The notes under the pieces are model-generated. The model saw nothing but the letters and a program-made list of their open reading frames with translations, made no database searches and had not been told where the DNA came from. Below, in pieces: positions 35,868-45,376 of a DNA stretch of 64,000 nt (position 1 is its first letter; each line of letters starts with the position of its first letter). Source of the DNA: a virus. The stretch is taken from IMG/VR virus record IMGVR_UViG_3300032240_002475, positions 58,291-122,290 of that record; one strand, given 5' to 3'. The position numbers and the translations under genes are program-made.

Positions 35868-37166
35868 ATGGCATGTAGCAAATATACTTTAACAAATACG
35901 GGTTCAACAACCGTGAACTTCTCATATAGAAGATGTGATGATTCCATGTGGGAATATCAAGTCGAATTAACTCCAGGACAAACAAAAAATATTTGGATTA
36001 TTAATGGTACATATACAATTGCACCTTTATATAAGAATATGGTTTCTTTGATTAATCAAGGAGCGTTTCCTCCTGTTAATGCGACCGCAACACCAACTGC
36101 GACTCCAACATCAACGCCAACACCAACAGTTACTCAAACTCAAACATCAACTAACACACCAACACCAAGTGTAACTGCAACAATTACTCCATCACCAACT
36201 AACACAGGAACTCCAACATCGACACCAACACCAAGTGTAACTGCAACAATTACTCCATCACCAACAGAACCTGCAAGATATGAACAATCAATTAATAATC
36301 ATAGTGAATCAAGTGCTCAAGATGCTTGTGACGGTGGTCAGGCTGCAAATGTTTTCACTAACGGTGTTGATTTTGCGTCATCATCATTAGCATTCTCAGA
36401 TGCACATGGTGCTAATACAGGAAACCCTGATGGATGGTACATCCAAGGAGGAATTATATATGAAGTTGCAACAGGTTGTGGAGTAGGTTGTACCACAGGT
36501 TCTCCAATTACAGTTTATGGAGTTTGTGGTGTAACCCCAACGCCAACAGCGACTAACACTTCAACACCAACAAGCACACCAACAAATACACCTACACCAA
36601 CACATTCTAAAGTTGCGTTTACTGTTTATTCAGGAACAACACATGACCAAGCTTGTGGAAGATATAACCCAACTGTTGTTGTTTATGGAAATAATTCTCA
36701 ATTTGATTTAAGTACTCAATTCTCTAATATTTCAACAGGAGATGCTACAATTGATATGACAGGATTTATCCAAAATGGTGGATATGTAGCACAATTAGAT
36801 GCAAATGGAATTGTATTAGGTTCAGTTACAATATGTGCAACGTTAACTCCAACTCCAACAATGACACCAACAAATACACAAACTCCAACCCATACACCAA
36901 CAACAACACCAACAAGAGCTTATTATCAGTATAGTTTAGGTACAGGTAGTACTGCAAATTTAGCTTGTGTTGACTACGGTTCAGCACCTAATACAATCTA
37001 CGGAACTGTTTCGGGAGGACCTGGTCCAAACATCGGAGAGTACTTATATTTCAACTCAAGTTTAACTATAGCAGTTGCAAATGGATACTACTCAAATGGA
37101 ACGGCAGTATTCCAAGTTACAGGTGGATTAGGACAGATTACTGCTGTCGACCCATCAGGTTGTTAA
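35868..37166 (+). CDS. Multidomain fibre-like protein with three Thr-Pro linkers
   Basis: 432 aa. N-terminal beta domain 1-70, linker 71-137, module 138-222, linker 223-245, module 246-325, linker 326-350, module 351-432. The modules share Ala-Cys near the start, a Val/Ile-Tyr-Gly turn, and a closing Gly...Cys, and the 246-325 module matches residues 234-312 of the preceding protein. Last gene before a strong terminator and the glycosyltransferase set. Likely a virion surface stalk or adhesin. Confidence 0.7.
   Translation: MACSKYTLTNTGSTTVNFSYRRCDDSMWEYQVELTPGQTKNIWIINGTYTIAPLYKNMVSLINQGAFPPVNATATPTATPTSTPTPTVTQTQTSTNTPTPSVTATITPSPTNTGTPTSTPTPSVTATITPSPTEPARYEQSINNHSESSAQDACDGGQAANVFTNGVDFASSSLAFSDAHGANTGNPDGWYIQGGIIYEVATGCGVGCTTGSPITVYGVCGVTPTPTATNTSTPTSTPTNTPTPTHSKVAFTVYSGTTHDQACGRYNPTVVVYGNNSQFDLSTQFSNISTGDATIDMTGFIQNGGYVAQLDANGIVLGSVTICATLTPTPTMTPTNTQTPTHTPTTTPTRAYYQYSLGTGSTANLACVDYGSAPNTIYGTVSGGPGPNIGEYLYFNSSLTIAVANGYYSNGTAVFQVTGGLGQITAVDPSGC
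36079..36269 (+). repeat. Thr-Pro coding array with 44-base exact duplication
   Basis: A 44-base segment at 36156-36199 recurs exactly at 36222-36265, a period of 66 bases (22 residues), in phase with the reading frame. Confidence 0.9.
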
Positions 37167-37188
37167 AAATAATAAAATTTAATATATC

Positions 37189-37223
37189 AAAAAAACCCTC
37201 TACTTTTGTGGAGGGTTTTTTAT
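37189..37223 (+). terminator. Intrinsic terminator
   Basis: CCCTCTAC/GTGGAGGG stem (one G-U pair) with TTTT loop, flanked by A and T runs. It closes the fibre gene cluster and separates it from the GT60-like gene. Confidence 0.9.
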
Positions 37224-37246
37224 TTTTATTACAAAATATATTTTAG

Positions 37247-38509
37247 ATGAAAATTTTTATTCAGATTGCGTCTTACAGAGACCCACAGTTAATACCAACG
37301 ATTAAAGACATGTTGGAAAATGCCAAAAAACCTAAAAACTTAGTGTTCGCAATTGCAAGACAATATAGTGAAACAGATGGATTCGACAACTTGGACGAAT
37401 ACAGAAACGACAAAAGATTTAGAATTTTAGATATTCCATATGAAGAAGCCAAAGGTGTTTGTTGGGCAAGAAACTTAACACAACAACTTTATGATGGAGA
37501 AACATATACATTGCAGATTGACTCTCACATGAGATTTATCAAAGATTGGGACGACGTTCTAATCAAGATGATTAAGGGTCTACAGAAGGATGGGTACAAG
37601 AAACCTCTACTTACGGGATATGTACCGTCCTTTGACCCTGAAAATGACCCAGCGGGTAGAGCAACTGACGCTTGGAGAATGGCATTTGATAGATTTATTC
37701 CTGAAGGTGCAGTATTCTTCTTACCTGAAACAATTCCTGGTTGGAGAGAAATGACAAAACCTGTTACAGCAAGATTTTACTCTGCTCACTTCTGTTTTAC
37801 TTTAGGTGAATTTTCAACTGAAGTTCAACACAATCCTGAATATTATTTCCACGGAGAAGAGATTTCAATCGCTGCAAGAGCTTACACATGGGGTTATGAT
37901 TTATTCCACCCACACATTCCTGTAGTTTATCACGAGTACACTCGTAAAGGTAGAACTAAACAATGGGATGATGACAAAACATGGGGGGATAAAAACAAAC
38001 ATTCTCATCTTACAAATAGAAAATTATTTGGTATGGATGGTGAAACCCAAGAAGGACATGATGGTCCTTATGGATTCGGAACAGTTAGAACATTAAGAGA
38101 TTATGAAAGATATGCTGGTTTATTGTTTGAAAAAAGAGCCGTAGACCAACATTGTTTAGATAAGAAATATCCACCAAGTCCCATGATTGAGGATGAAGAA
38201 GAATGGAAAAATAGTTTTTCAACTATCTACAAACATTGTATTGATGTAGGTTATTCAAGTGTTCCTGAAACAGATTATGATTTTTGGGTAGTTGCATTCC
38301 ATGGTCCAAATGATGAAACATTATATAGAAAAGATGCGGACAAGAATGAGATTGCTGGATTTATGAGAGACCCTGATAAGTATTGTAAGGTATGGAGAGA
38401 ATTTCCAACCACGGTATTACCAACTTATTGGGTTGTTTGGCCGCACTCAGAATCAAAAGGTTGGTGTGATAGATTAACAGGTCAGTTAAATCACAACCAC
38501 ATTAGTTAA
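37247..38509 (+). CDS. GT60-type polypeptide GlcNAc-transferase-like enzyme
   Basis: 420 aa. Opening IFIQIASYRDPQLIPTIKDM (3-22) and metal-binding LQIDSHMRF...WDD (89-103, Asp92-x-His94) are the signatures of the GlcNAc-transferase family PF11397/GT60. Characterised eukaryotic members attach alpha-GlcNAc to hydroxyproline or threonine of proteins. It is the first gene after the Thr-Pro-rich fibre cluster, so those linkers are the obvious candidate substrate. Downstream genes overlap it (TAATG junction), forming a four-gene glycosyltransferase operon. Confidence 0.8.
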   Translation: MKIFIQIASYRDPQLIPTIKDMLENAKKPKNLVFAIARQYSETDGFDNLDEYRNDKRFRILDIPYEEAKGVCWARNLTQQLYDGETYTLQIDSHMRFIKDWDDVLIKMIKGLQKDGYKKPLLTGYVPSFDPENDPAGRATDAWRMAFDRFIPEGAVFFLPETIPGWREMTKPVTARFYSAHFCFTLGEFSTEVQHNPEYYFHGEEISIAARAYTWGYDLFHPHIPVVYHEYTRKGRTKQWDDDKTWGDKNKHSHLTNRKLFGMDGETQEGHDGPYGFGTVRTLRDYERYAGLLFEKRAVDQHCLDKKYPPSPMIEDEEEWKNSFSTIYKHCIDVGYSSVPETDYDFWVVAFHGPNDETLYRKDADKNEIAGFMRDPDKYCKVWREFPTTVLPTYWVVWPHSESKGWCDRLTGQLNHNHIS

Positions 38510-39252
38510 TGAAATTTAATGAAATTCCTAAGTTTGTTATAAATCTTGAAAGAAGACCTGACAGACTTGAAAAAGTAAAAAGAGAATTAGAATATATCGG
38601 TTGGAACTACGAAGTATTCAAAGCAATCGATACAAATTCATATATGGGGATTACTCGTTCTATTTTAGAGATTGTTAAAATCGCTAAAGAGAAAAAGTAT
38701 CCTCGTATTATGATTATTGAAGATGATATTGCATTCATGCCGTATGCTAAAGATTTATTAAACAAGTTAGAAGTTGCGTGTGAAGGTTTAAAGTTTGGAG
38801 TATTCAATTTATCACCAACACTTAATAGGTTTATTAACAGGAGTACTGATAATGAATTACTTCTTGATATGACTAACTTACCTGAAAGACCTGAACATCT
38901 TAGGGACATTTACGCTTGTAATACGTTAATATTGGATGAATCAATTTATGATGAGTTATTTAAAATAAGTGAAGTCGCATTTCCAAGTGGAGATTTCTTT
39001 TATGCAATAGATGACTTTATTTTTAGATTTATTATTCAAAAGTTTCAAAGTTATTGTCCAATATTACCAATAGCACCACAAGGTCTTGATATATCAAACA
39101 TCTCTGAAGGAACTTATAATAATTTTTATTTACAGACATATAATTGGAATTTATACAGTCCTGCAAAAATACCTTCAGAATTTTTAAATCAAGAAAATAA
39201 CCAAGAGGTAAGAAATAAAAACGAACACAAAGATTTTTATTATGTCAGTTAA
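38509..39252 (+). CDS. GT25-type glycosyltransferase
   Basis: 247 aa. FVINLERRPDRLEKVKREL (9-27) is the GT25 opening motif, and MIIEDDIAF (68-76) the acidic metal site. Family members include LPS and collagen galactosyltransferases. Start and upstream stop share TAATG. It overlaps the next gene by 11 bases. The acceptor may be the sugar added by the GT60-like enzyme, or a host glycan. Confidence 0.8.
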   Translation: MKFNEIPKFVINLERRPDRLEKVKRELEYIGWNYEVFKAIDTNSYMGITRSILEIVKIAKEKKYPRIMIIEDDIAFMPYAKDLLNKLEVACEGLKFGVFNLSPTLNRFINRSTDNELLLDMTNLPERPEHLRDIYACNTLILDESIYDELFKISEVAFPSGDFFYAIDDFIFRFIIQKFQSYCPILPIAPQGLDISNISEGTYNNFYLQTYNWNLYSPAKIPSEFLNQENNQEVRNKNEHKDFYYVS

Positions 39253-40123
39253 ATTTATAACTTCAATTTATAGTGACTTACATGGCACTGAATTTGGAGG
39301 TAGACCTGGTAGAGGAGGCCATTATCGATTTAGTTTGTTGTCATTACTTAAGATGACAGATGCAGATTTTTTATGTTATACTTCAGACAGAGAATTACCT
39401 TCATTAGAAGCATTTTTTTATGACGAATATTCAATATCAAAAGACAAACTTAAATTTCAAGTTTTTGATATTTCTAACACAAAACTTAAAGATTTAATTA
39501 ATCAGTTTAAAAATATTGAAGAGACAAAAAAAAGTGATAGATGTATAGAAGTCCAATATTCTAAATTTCATTGGTGGTGGAATGAAGATAAATCTTATGA
39601 TTATTATTATTGGATTGACGCTGGTCTTTCTCATTGTGGGCTAATACCTAACAAATATTTACATGGAACTCATCCACAAGGAAGATATTATGAAAGTTCA
39701 TTGTTTAATAACGAATTTTTAAAAAATCTTATTGAAGATACTGAAGATAAATTTTTAATTTTAGGTAAAGAAAACGATAGAAATTATTGGTCTGGAACCG
39801 TAGAAAGAAAATGGTATACTGAATTTGATAGAAGTATTCATGTTATTGGAGGATTATTTGGTGGACAAAAAGATAAGTGGGATGAAATTGTGAACTTATT
39901 TGAAGACTACGCAAGTAAAATTATGACAGAGGATAAGGGTATTCCACATGAAGAAAACGTTATGACTTTGATGTGGTTTAATCATAAAGATTTATTTGTG
40001 AGAAAACATTTCGATATTTGGTGGTGTAGAGATAATGCTCCTCAAGGAGTCACAGATGAGTTGTTTGAACAGAACAAAAGTTTCTATAAAATATTAGAAG
40101 AATTTAACAGAATATATGAGTAA
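39242..40123 (+). CDS. HtrL/YibB-like glycosyltransferase
   Basis: 293 aa. YYYWIDAGLSHCGLIP (about 118-133) and IGGLFGGQKDKWDEI (about 200-214) fit the WlaTC/HtrL_YibB pattern, with WIDAG as the acidic site. It resembles the N-terminal half of the next gene, so the pair are diverged paralogs. Overlaps its neighbours by 11 and 8 bases. Sugar unknown. Confidence 0.6.
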   Translation: MSVKFITSIYSDLHGTEFGGRPGRGGHYRFSLLSLLKMTDADFLCYTSDRELPSLEAFFYDEYSISKDKLKFQVFDISNTKLKDLINQFKNIEETKKSDRCIEVQYSKFHWWWNEDKSYDYYYWIDAGLSHCGLIPNKYLHGTHPQGRYYESSLFNNEFLKNLIEDTEDKFLILGKENDRNYWSGTVERKWYTEFDRSIHVIGGLFGGQKDKWDEIVNLFEDYASKIMTEDKGIPHEENVMTLMWFNHKDLFVRKHFDIWWCRDNAPQGVTDELFEQNKSFYKILEEFNRIYE

Positions 40124-41786
40124 TATAACTTTAGTAACAGGTATTTGGGATATTGGTAGAGGCTCATTAACCGAAGGGTGGAGTAGACCGTATCAACATT
40201 ATTTAGACAAATTTGAAAAATTATTGGAGGTTGAAGAGAACTTAATCATTTTTGGTGATGAAGAGTTGAAAGAATTTGTTTTTGAAAGAAGAAGTAGTGA
40301 AACTACGCAATTTATTGTAAGACCATTAGAATGGTTTACAAATTCGGAATTTTTTCCGATGATACAAAAAATTAGGACAAACGAAAATTGGTCTAATCAA
40401 GTTGGTTGGTTAAAAGAATCAACACAAGCCAGACTTGAAAATTATAACCCTTTGGTTATGTCTAAAGTTTTTTTATTACACGATGCTAAAATTATGGACC
40501 AATTTAATTCAGAATACATGTTTTGGATTGATGGAGGTTTAACCAACACAGTACACCCTGGTTATTTTACACACGATAAAGTGTTAAATAAATTATCAAA
40601 ATACATTTCCAAGTTTTCATTCATATGTTTTCCATATGATGCAGAAACAGAAATACACGGATTTGAATATAATCGTTTAAATTCAATTGCTGGTGACAAA
40701 GTTAAAAAAGTTGCACGAGGTGGTTTTTTTGGAGGCCCAAAACACACAATTGGTGATATTAATGGAATTTATTATGGTCTTCTAAAATCTACTTTAGAGG
40801 ATGGTTACATGGGTACTGAAGAATCTATATTCAGTATTATGTGTTATAAACATTCAGATTTGATAAATTATTTCGAGATTGAAGGTAATGGGTTAGTTGG
40901 TAAATTTTTTGAAGATTTGAAAAATGATGAACTTAAAGTTAAAAATGAAACATCTGTTAAACAATCTAACACTTTGGATACAAACAAAGTTGGATTATAT
41001 GTTATTACATTCAATAGTCCAAAACAATTTAGAACTCTTATTGATTCTATGTTGGCTTATGACAAGGACTACATTTTAAAAACAAATAAATTTTTATTAG
41101 ACAACTCAAGTGATTTATCTACAACAGAGGAGTATAAACAAATTTGTGAGGAGTTTGGCTTTGAACATATTAAGAAAGACAACTTAGGTATTTGTGGAGG
41201 TAGACAATGGATTGCCGAACACTTTGATACAACAGATTTAGATTATTATTTATTTTTTGAAGATGACATGTTCTTCTATCCCAATGAAGGAGTTTGTAGA
41301 AACGGATTTAATAGATATGTACCAAACTTGTATTCAAAATCTTTAGAAATAATTAAAAAAGAAAACTTTGATTTTTTAAAGATGAACTACTCCGAATTCT
41401 ATGGAGACAATGGAACTCAATGGTCTTGGTATAATGTACCCCAACATGTCAGAGAACAATATTGGCCAGGTAAACAAAGATTACCCGAAATGGGATTAGA
41501 CCCTAATGCGCCTAAAACGGTATATAGTGCTGTATTATCACACAAAGGAATACCATATGCTGTTGGTGAAGTCTATTATTGTAATTGGCCTCAGATTGTT
41601 AGTAGAGTGGGAAATAAAAAAATGTTTTTAGATACAACATGGGCACACCCGTTTGAACAAACATGGATGAGTCATATGTACCAACTCGTTAAAAAAGATG
41701 AATTATACCCTGGTTTATTATTATTAACGCCAACTGAACACGATAGATTCGAACATTATAGTAGAGACCTACGCAAAGAGTCATAA
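40116..41786 (+). CDS. Two-domain glycosyltransferase: HtrL/YibB-like plus GT-A
   Basis: 556 aa. Residues 1-285 match HtrL_YibB proteins (ITLVTGIWDIGRGS at 4-17, FWIDGGLTNTVHPG about 136-149, GGFFGGPKHT about 199-208). Residues about 290-556 form a family 2-like GT-A domain with YVITFNSPKQF near its start and YLFFEDDMFFYP at the metal site. A bifunctional enzyme adding two sugars is likely. Last gene of the rightward glycosyltransferase set. Confidence 0.7.
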   Translation: MSNITLVTGIWDIGRGSLTEGWSRPYQHYLDKFEKLLEVEENLIIFGDEELKEFVFERRSSETTQFIVRPLEWFTNSEFFPMIQKIRTNENWSNQVGWLKESTQARLENYNPLVMSKVFLLHDAKIMDQFNSEYMFWIDGGLTNTVHPGYFTHDKVLNKLSKYISKFSFICFPYDAETEIHGFEYNRLNSIAGDKVKKVARGGFFGGPKHTIGDINGIYYGLLKSTLEDGYMGTEESIFSIMCYKHSDLINYFEIEGNGLVGKFFEDLKNDELKVKNETSVKQSNTLDTNKVGLYVITFNSPKQFRTLIDSMLAYDKDYILKTNKFLLDNSSDLSTTEEYKQICEEFGFEHIKKDNLGICGGRQWIAEHFDTTDLDYYLFFEDDMFFYPNEGVCRNGFNRYVPNLYSKSLEIIKKENFDFLKMNYSEFYGDNGTQWSWYNVPQHVREQYWPGKQRLPEMGLDPNAPKTVYSAVLSHKGIPYAVGEVYYCNWPQIVSRVGNKKMFLDTTWAHPFEQTWMSHMYQLVKKDELYPGLLLLTPTEHDRFEHYSRDLRKES

Positions 41787-41791
41787 CAATA

Positions 41792-41798
41792 TATTTAT
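41792..41798 (+). promoter_or_regulatory. TATTTAT late-type motif
   Basis: TATTTAT 4 bases before the ATG at 41803, in the 16-base gap after the glycosyltransferase operon. Confidence 0.5.
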
Positions 41799-41802
41799 TG
41801 TT

Positions 41803-42180
41803 ATGGAATTTTTCATCAAACAAAACGCAACCTTACCTGTATTAAAAATGCAGGTGGTTAAAGACGGTAGGGCGGGTTATTTAGAACTAATGCAGGACTT
41901 AGAAGTTTCTACAATATTTTTCACAATGATTGATGTTGAAACTGGAATTCCTAAAATAGTTTCAGCCCCTTGCGAAATTGTAAACTTAATATTACCATTA
42001 GGGGCAACACCTGAGTATTATATCTATTTCAAGTTTAGTTCAAGAGATACAAATACTCCTGGTAGATATACAGGTCAATTTTTAATTAAGAATGATGAAG
42101 GAAATCTTATTTTACCAATCAGAGAGGAATTATACATTAATATCCAACCAAGTTTTATTTCTGAAACTGCTTGTTGCTAA
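41803..42180 (+). CDS. Small beta-rich, probably virion, protein
   Basis: 125 aa, almost all predicted beta strands, no charged low-complexity, no signal peptide. It ends in ACC. Sits alone behind a late-type motif. The layout fits a small decoration or fibre-base protein; I do not recognise a named family. Confidence 0.55.
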   Translation: MEFFIKQNATLPVLKMQVVKDGRAGYLELMQDLEVSTIFFTMIDVETGIPKIVSAPCEIVNLILPLGATPEYYIYFKFSSRDTNTPGRYTGQFLIKNDEGNLILPIREELYINIQPSFISETACC

Positions 42181-42211
42181 TTGACATAGACTTACAATTT
42201 TTTTATATTTA
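42180..42211 (+). promoter_or_regulatory. Early-type promoter of the DNA polymerase gene
   Basis: ATTG (42180-42183), 20 bases, TATATTTA (42204-42211), the same arrangement as before the SNF2 helicase gene. It also reads as TTGACA-N17-TATATT. The leader to the ATG is about 55 bases and holds a hairpin. Confidence 0.55.
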
Positions 42212-42225
42212 TTAGAGAAGGTAAA

Positions 42226-42242
42226 TTTCACATGGTGTGAAA
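42226..42242 (+). promoter_or_regulatory. Inverted repeat in the polymerase leader
   Basis: TTTCACA-TGG-TGTGAAA, a perfect 7-base inverted repeat, 28 bases before the polymerase ATG. No T run follows, so it is not a terminator. It may be an RNA operator, as T4 gp43 binds a hairpin in its own mRNA. Confidence 0.45.
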
Positions 42243-42270
42243 GCTAATAGACCACTCTAAAATATATAAT

Positions 42271-45060
42271 ATGATTTCCAACGAAGAAATAGAATCGTTC
42301 CTACACGGAAACGACCCCGAAGAATTTATAGTCGCAATCGAGTTCGACTACGCATCCAATTCAATTTACAAAATTAAAGAAATACCAGGTAAAGGAAAAG
42401 AAATCCGAAAGGATACATTCATTCCGTTTGCTTGGGTTGGTGATTTACGTAACTTAAACTTTTATGGTGGTTCCAAAGGTGCTCAAAAAGAAGCGATGAC
42501 CAAGTACGGAATCATGATTGATAAACTTGAAACACAAGATAATGAAAGACTTAAGAATGGTTTGACCTTTATGGTTAAATCTCTTAAGGGTTATAGAGAA
42601 CTTATTCAGTTTTTTAGAGATGGTGGATGTGACCCGTGGGGAGATAAAGCCAAAGAAAAGATAATGATTCTACCTCCTGTAGAACAATACCTTATTTCCA
42701 AAGAAAAAAGATTATTCAAAGGATTTGAAGAATACGAGCAAGTCACAAGACTTGTATTCGACTTAGAGACGACTGCTCTTGAACCTAAGGACGGTCGTAT
42801 ATTCATGATTGGAATTAAAACCAATAAAGGGTACCATAAAGTAATTGAATGTATTGACGAGTCTCAAGAGAAGACTGCAATCATTGAGTTCTTTAACGTT
42901 ATAGATGAAATCAAACCAAGTATTATTGGTGGTTATAACTCAGCAAACTTCGACTGGCATTGGATATTTGAAAGATGTAGAATCTTAGGTGTTGACCCAA
43001 GAAAAGTTTGTCGTTCATTACACCCCCAACATTCATTTACAAGAAAGGACAGTATGTTAAAACTTGCGAATGAGGTAGAAGAATATGTTCAGACATCTAT
43101 TTGGGGTTATAACGTAATCGATATTATTCATGCGGTTCGTAGAGCTCAGGCGATTAACTCAAGTATTAAAGCCGCGGGTTTGAAATACATTACTAAATTT
43201 ATTAATGCTGAAGCACCTGACCGTGTGTATATTGAACACGAAAGTATCGGTAAGATGTATACCAACAAAGAAGAGTATTGGTTAAATGTTCAGAATGGTA
43301 AGTATAAGAAAGCGACGGAGTACCAAGACTTAGATGTTAAGTTTCCTGATGTTTATATTAAAACAACAGGTGACAACATTGTTGAGAGATATTTGGATGA
43401 TGACTTGGACGAAACATTAAAGGTAGACACCGAGTTCAACCAAGGTTCATTCCTACTTGCGGCAATGATTCCAACAACTTATGAGAGAGTATCTACTATG
43501 GGTACTGCAACTTTATGGAAGATGTTGATGTTAGCTTGGTCATACAAACACGGATTAGCAATACCTGCCAAACAATCAAAGACAGACTTCGTAGGGGGTC
43601 TTTCTCGACTACTTAAAGTTGGTTATAGTAAGAACGTACTGAAGCTTGACTTCTCGTCTCTATACCCCTCTATTCAGTTAGTACACGATGTTTTCCCCGA
43701 GTGTGATGTGACAGGTGCGATGAAAGGAATGTTAAAGTATTTCCGTGATACTCGTATCAAATACAAAGAACTTGCAGAACAATACTATGTTAGTGACCCT
43801 AAGAAGTCAGCGACATATGGTAACAAACAATTACCGATTAAAATTTTTATTAACTCGATGTTCGGTGCGTTGTCTGCTCCTCAGGTTTATGCTTGGGGTG
43901 ACATGTATATGGGAGAACAAATCACTTGTACAGGCAGACAATATCTTCGTCAGATGATTAAGTTCTTTATGACTAAAGGTTATGTTCCATTGGTAATGGA
44001 TACGGACGGTGTGAACTTCTCAACTCCTGATGATGCTAAAGAAAGGGTTTATGTTGGTCGTGGGTTAAATTGGAAAGTTAAGGAAGGTAAAGAGTATTAT
44101 GGACCTGAAGCTGATGTTGCAGAATACAATGATATATTCATGAGAGGTGAGATGGCTTTAGATACAGATGGTGTGTGGCCATCATGTATTAATCTTGCCA
44201 GAAAAAATTACGCTGTTATGGATGCCAAAGGAAAGATAAAGTTGACTGGCAATTCTATTAAGTCAAAGAAACTTCCATTGTATATCGAGGAGTTTTTGGA
44301 TAAGGGTATTAAGATGTTATTAGAAGGAGATGGTAAGGCGTTTGTTGAATACTATTATGAATACTTACAAAAAATATTTGATAAGAAAATTGCTTTAAGT
44401 AAAATTGCCCAAAGAGCTAAAGTTAAATTGACTCTTGATGAATATAAGAAAAGATTAACCACTAAGACCAAGGCTGGTAATTCTATGTCTCGTATGGCTC
44501 ATATGGAGTTGGCCATACAAGATGGGTTGGGTGTTAACTTGGGTGATGTTATTTTATATGTTAATAATGGAACAAAAGCCTCACAAGGTGATGTTCAGAA
44601 AATGACGGCAAAGCAAATTAAAGATACTAACGCTTTAAATTTATTTAACAATCCTAAAGCAAAACCAATTACGGATGGAGTAATGGTAAACTGTTACATG
44701 TTAGATAAAGATATTTTGGATAAAGACCCTAATTTAACAGGGGATTATAATGTTCCACGAGCAATTGCGACATTCAATAAAAGAATTGAGCCGTTAATGG
44801 TTGTGTTCCAAGATGAAGTTAGAAATGGTTTGATTGTTCCCGACCCTGAACAAAGAGGTATTTTTACAACCGCACAATGCGAATTAATTAATGGACATCC
44901 ATTAGGTGAAGGTGACCAAGATGATTTAGATAAAGACGTGTTGGATATAACCGAACAAGAATTAAGCTATTGGGAAAAAAGAGGATTAAATCCTTTTTAT
45001 ATGTATCATTTAGCTGAAGAAGGTTGGCAAGAAAAATTAAGAACCCTTCAAACCGTCTGA
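42271..45060 (+). CDS. Family B DNA polymerase, T4 gp43-like
   Basis: 929 aa, close to T4 gp43 (898). Proofreading Exo I FDLETT at 163-168 and Exo II-type GGYNSANFDWHW near 220-231; palm motif A DFSSLYPS at 460-467, motif B KIFINSMFG at 524-532, motif C MDTDG at 576-580. All catalytic Asp are present (Asp460, Asp577, Asp579). This is the replicative polymerase. Its 3' end overlaps the convergent small virion-like gene by 24 bases. Confidence 0.95.
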   Translation: MISNEEIESFLHGNDPEEFIVAIEFDYASNSIYKIKEIPGKGKEIRKDTFIPFAWVGDLRNLNFYGGSKGAQKEAMTKYGIMIDKLETQDNERLKNGLTFMVKSLKGYRELIQFFRDGGCDPWGDKAKEKIMILPPVEQYLISKEKRLFKGFEEYEQVTRLVFDLETTALEPKDGRIFMIGIKTNKGYHKVIECIDESQEKTAIIEFFNVIDEIKPSIIGGYNSANFDWHWIFERCRILGVDPRKVCRSLHPQHSFTRKDSMLKLANEVEEYVQTSIWGYNVIDIIHAVRRAQAINSSIKAAGLKYITKFINAEAPDRVYIEHESIGKMYTNKEEYWLNVQNGKYKKATEYQDLDVKFPDVYIKTTGDNIVERYLDDDLDETLKVDTEFNQGSFLLAAMIPTTYERVSTMGTATLWKMLMLAWSYKHGLAIPAKQSKTDFVGGLSRLLKVGYSKNVLKLDFSSLYPSIQLVHDVFPECDVTGAMKGMLKYFRDTRIKYKELAEQYYVSDPKKSATYGNKQLPIKIFINSMFGALSAPQVYAWGDMYMGEQITCTGRQYLRQMIKFFMTKGYVPLVMDTDGVNFSTPDDAKERVYVGRGLNWKVKEGKEYYGPEADVAEYNDIFMRGEMALDTDGVWPSCINLARKNYAVMDAKGKIKLTGNSIKSKKLPLYIEEFLDKGIKMLLEGDGKAFVEYYYEYLQKIFDKKIALSKIAQRAKVKLTLDEYKKRLTTKTKAGNSMSRMAHMELAIQDGLGVNLGDVILYVNNGTKASQGDVQKMTAKQIKDTNALNLFNNPKAKPITDGVMVNCYMLDKDILDKDPNLTGDYNVPRAIATFNKRIEPLMVVFQDEVRNGLIVPDPEQRGIFTTAQCELINGHPLGEGDQDDLDKDVLDITEQELSYWEKRGLNPFYMYHLAEEGWQEKLRTLQTV

Positions 45061-45372
45061 TGACAAGATATACCAATTTCCATTAACAAATCTAAATTCG
45101 ATACAAGCATATCTATCGGCAACAATTTCATCATAATCCTCATCAATCTTACCTACATCAGGTTTGATTGTGAGGCTTGTCATGGATTTTACAACAACAT
45201 GGTCAGTTGTTTTTGAATCTAATATAATAACAGATTGTGCTATTCCTCTAACAATAATACAATCTTCTCCATTAGTTCTATAATCCAATTCTGATACAAC
45301 AGAAATTTCTGATGTGTTAATGATTTCACCGTGTATTAACCTTTTTGAAGGTACTGTTTTTACTATTGCCAT
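45037..45372 (-). CDS. Small beta-rich phage protein, probably virion
   Basis: 111 aa, strand-rich, ending with the phrase IEFRFVNGNWYILSSDGLK, which recurs in small structural proteins of large phages. Four bases separate it from the neck protein gene upstream, so it is probably expressed late with it. Overlaps the polymerase gene on the other strand by 24 bases. Exact role unknown. Confidence 0.6.
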   Translation of the reverse strand: MAIVKTVPSKRLIHGEIINTSEISVVSELDYRTNGEDCIIVRGIAQSVIILDSKTTDHVVVKSMTSLTIKPDVGKIDEDYDEIVADRYACIEFRFVNGNWYILSSDGLKGS

Positions 45373-45376
45373 AAAA

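Noticed and set aside
34540-36920. Possible CRISPR-like direct repeats
   Set aside because: Repeats are short, degenerate, in phase with the reading frame and code Thr-Pro steps; there are no unique spacers of constant length.
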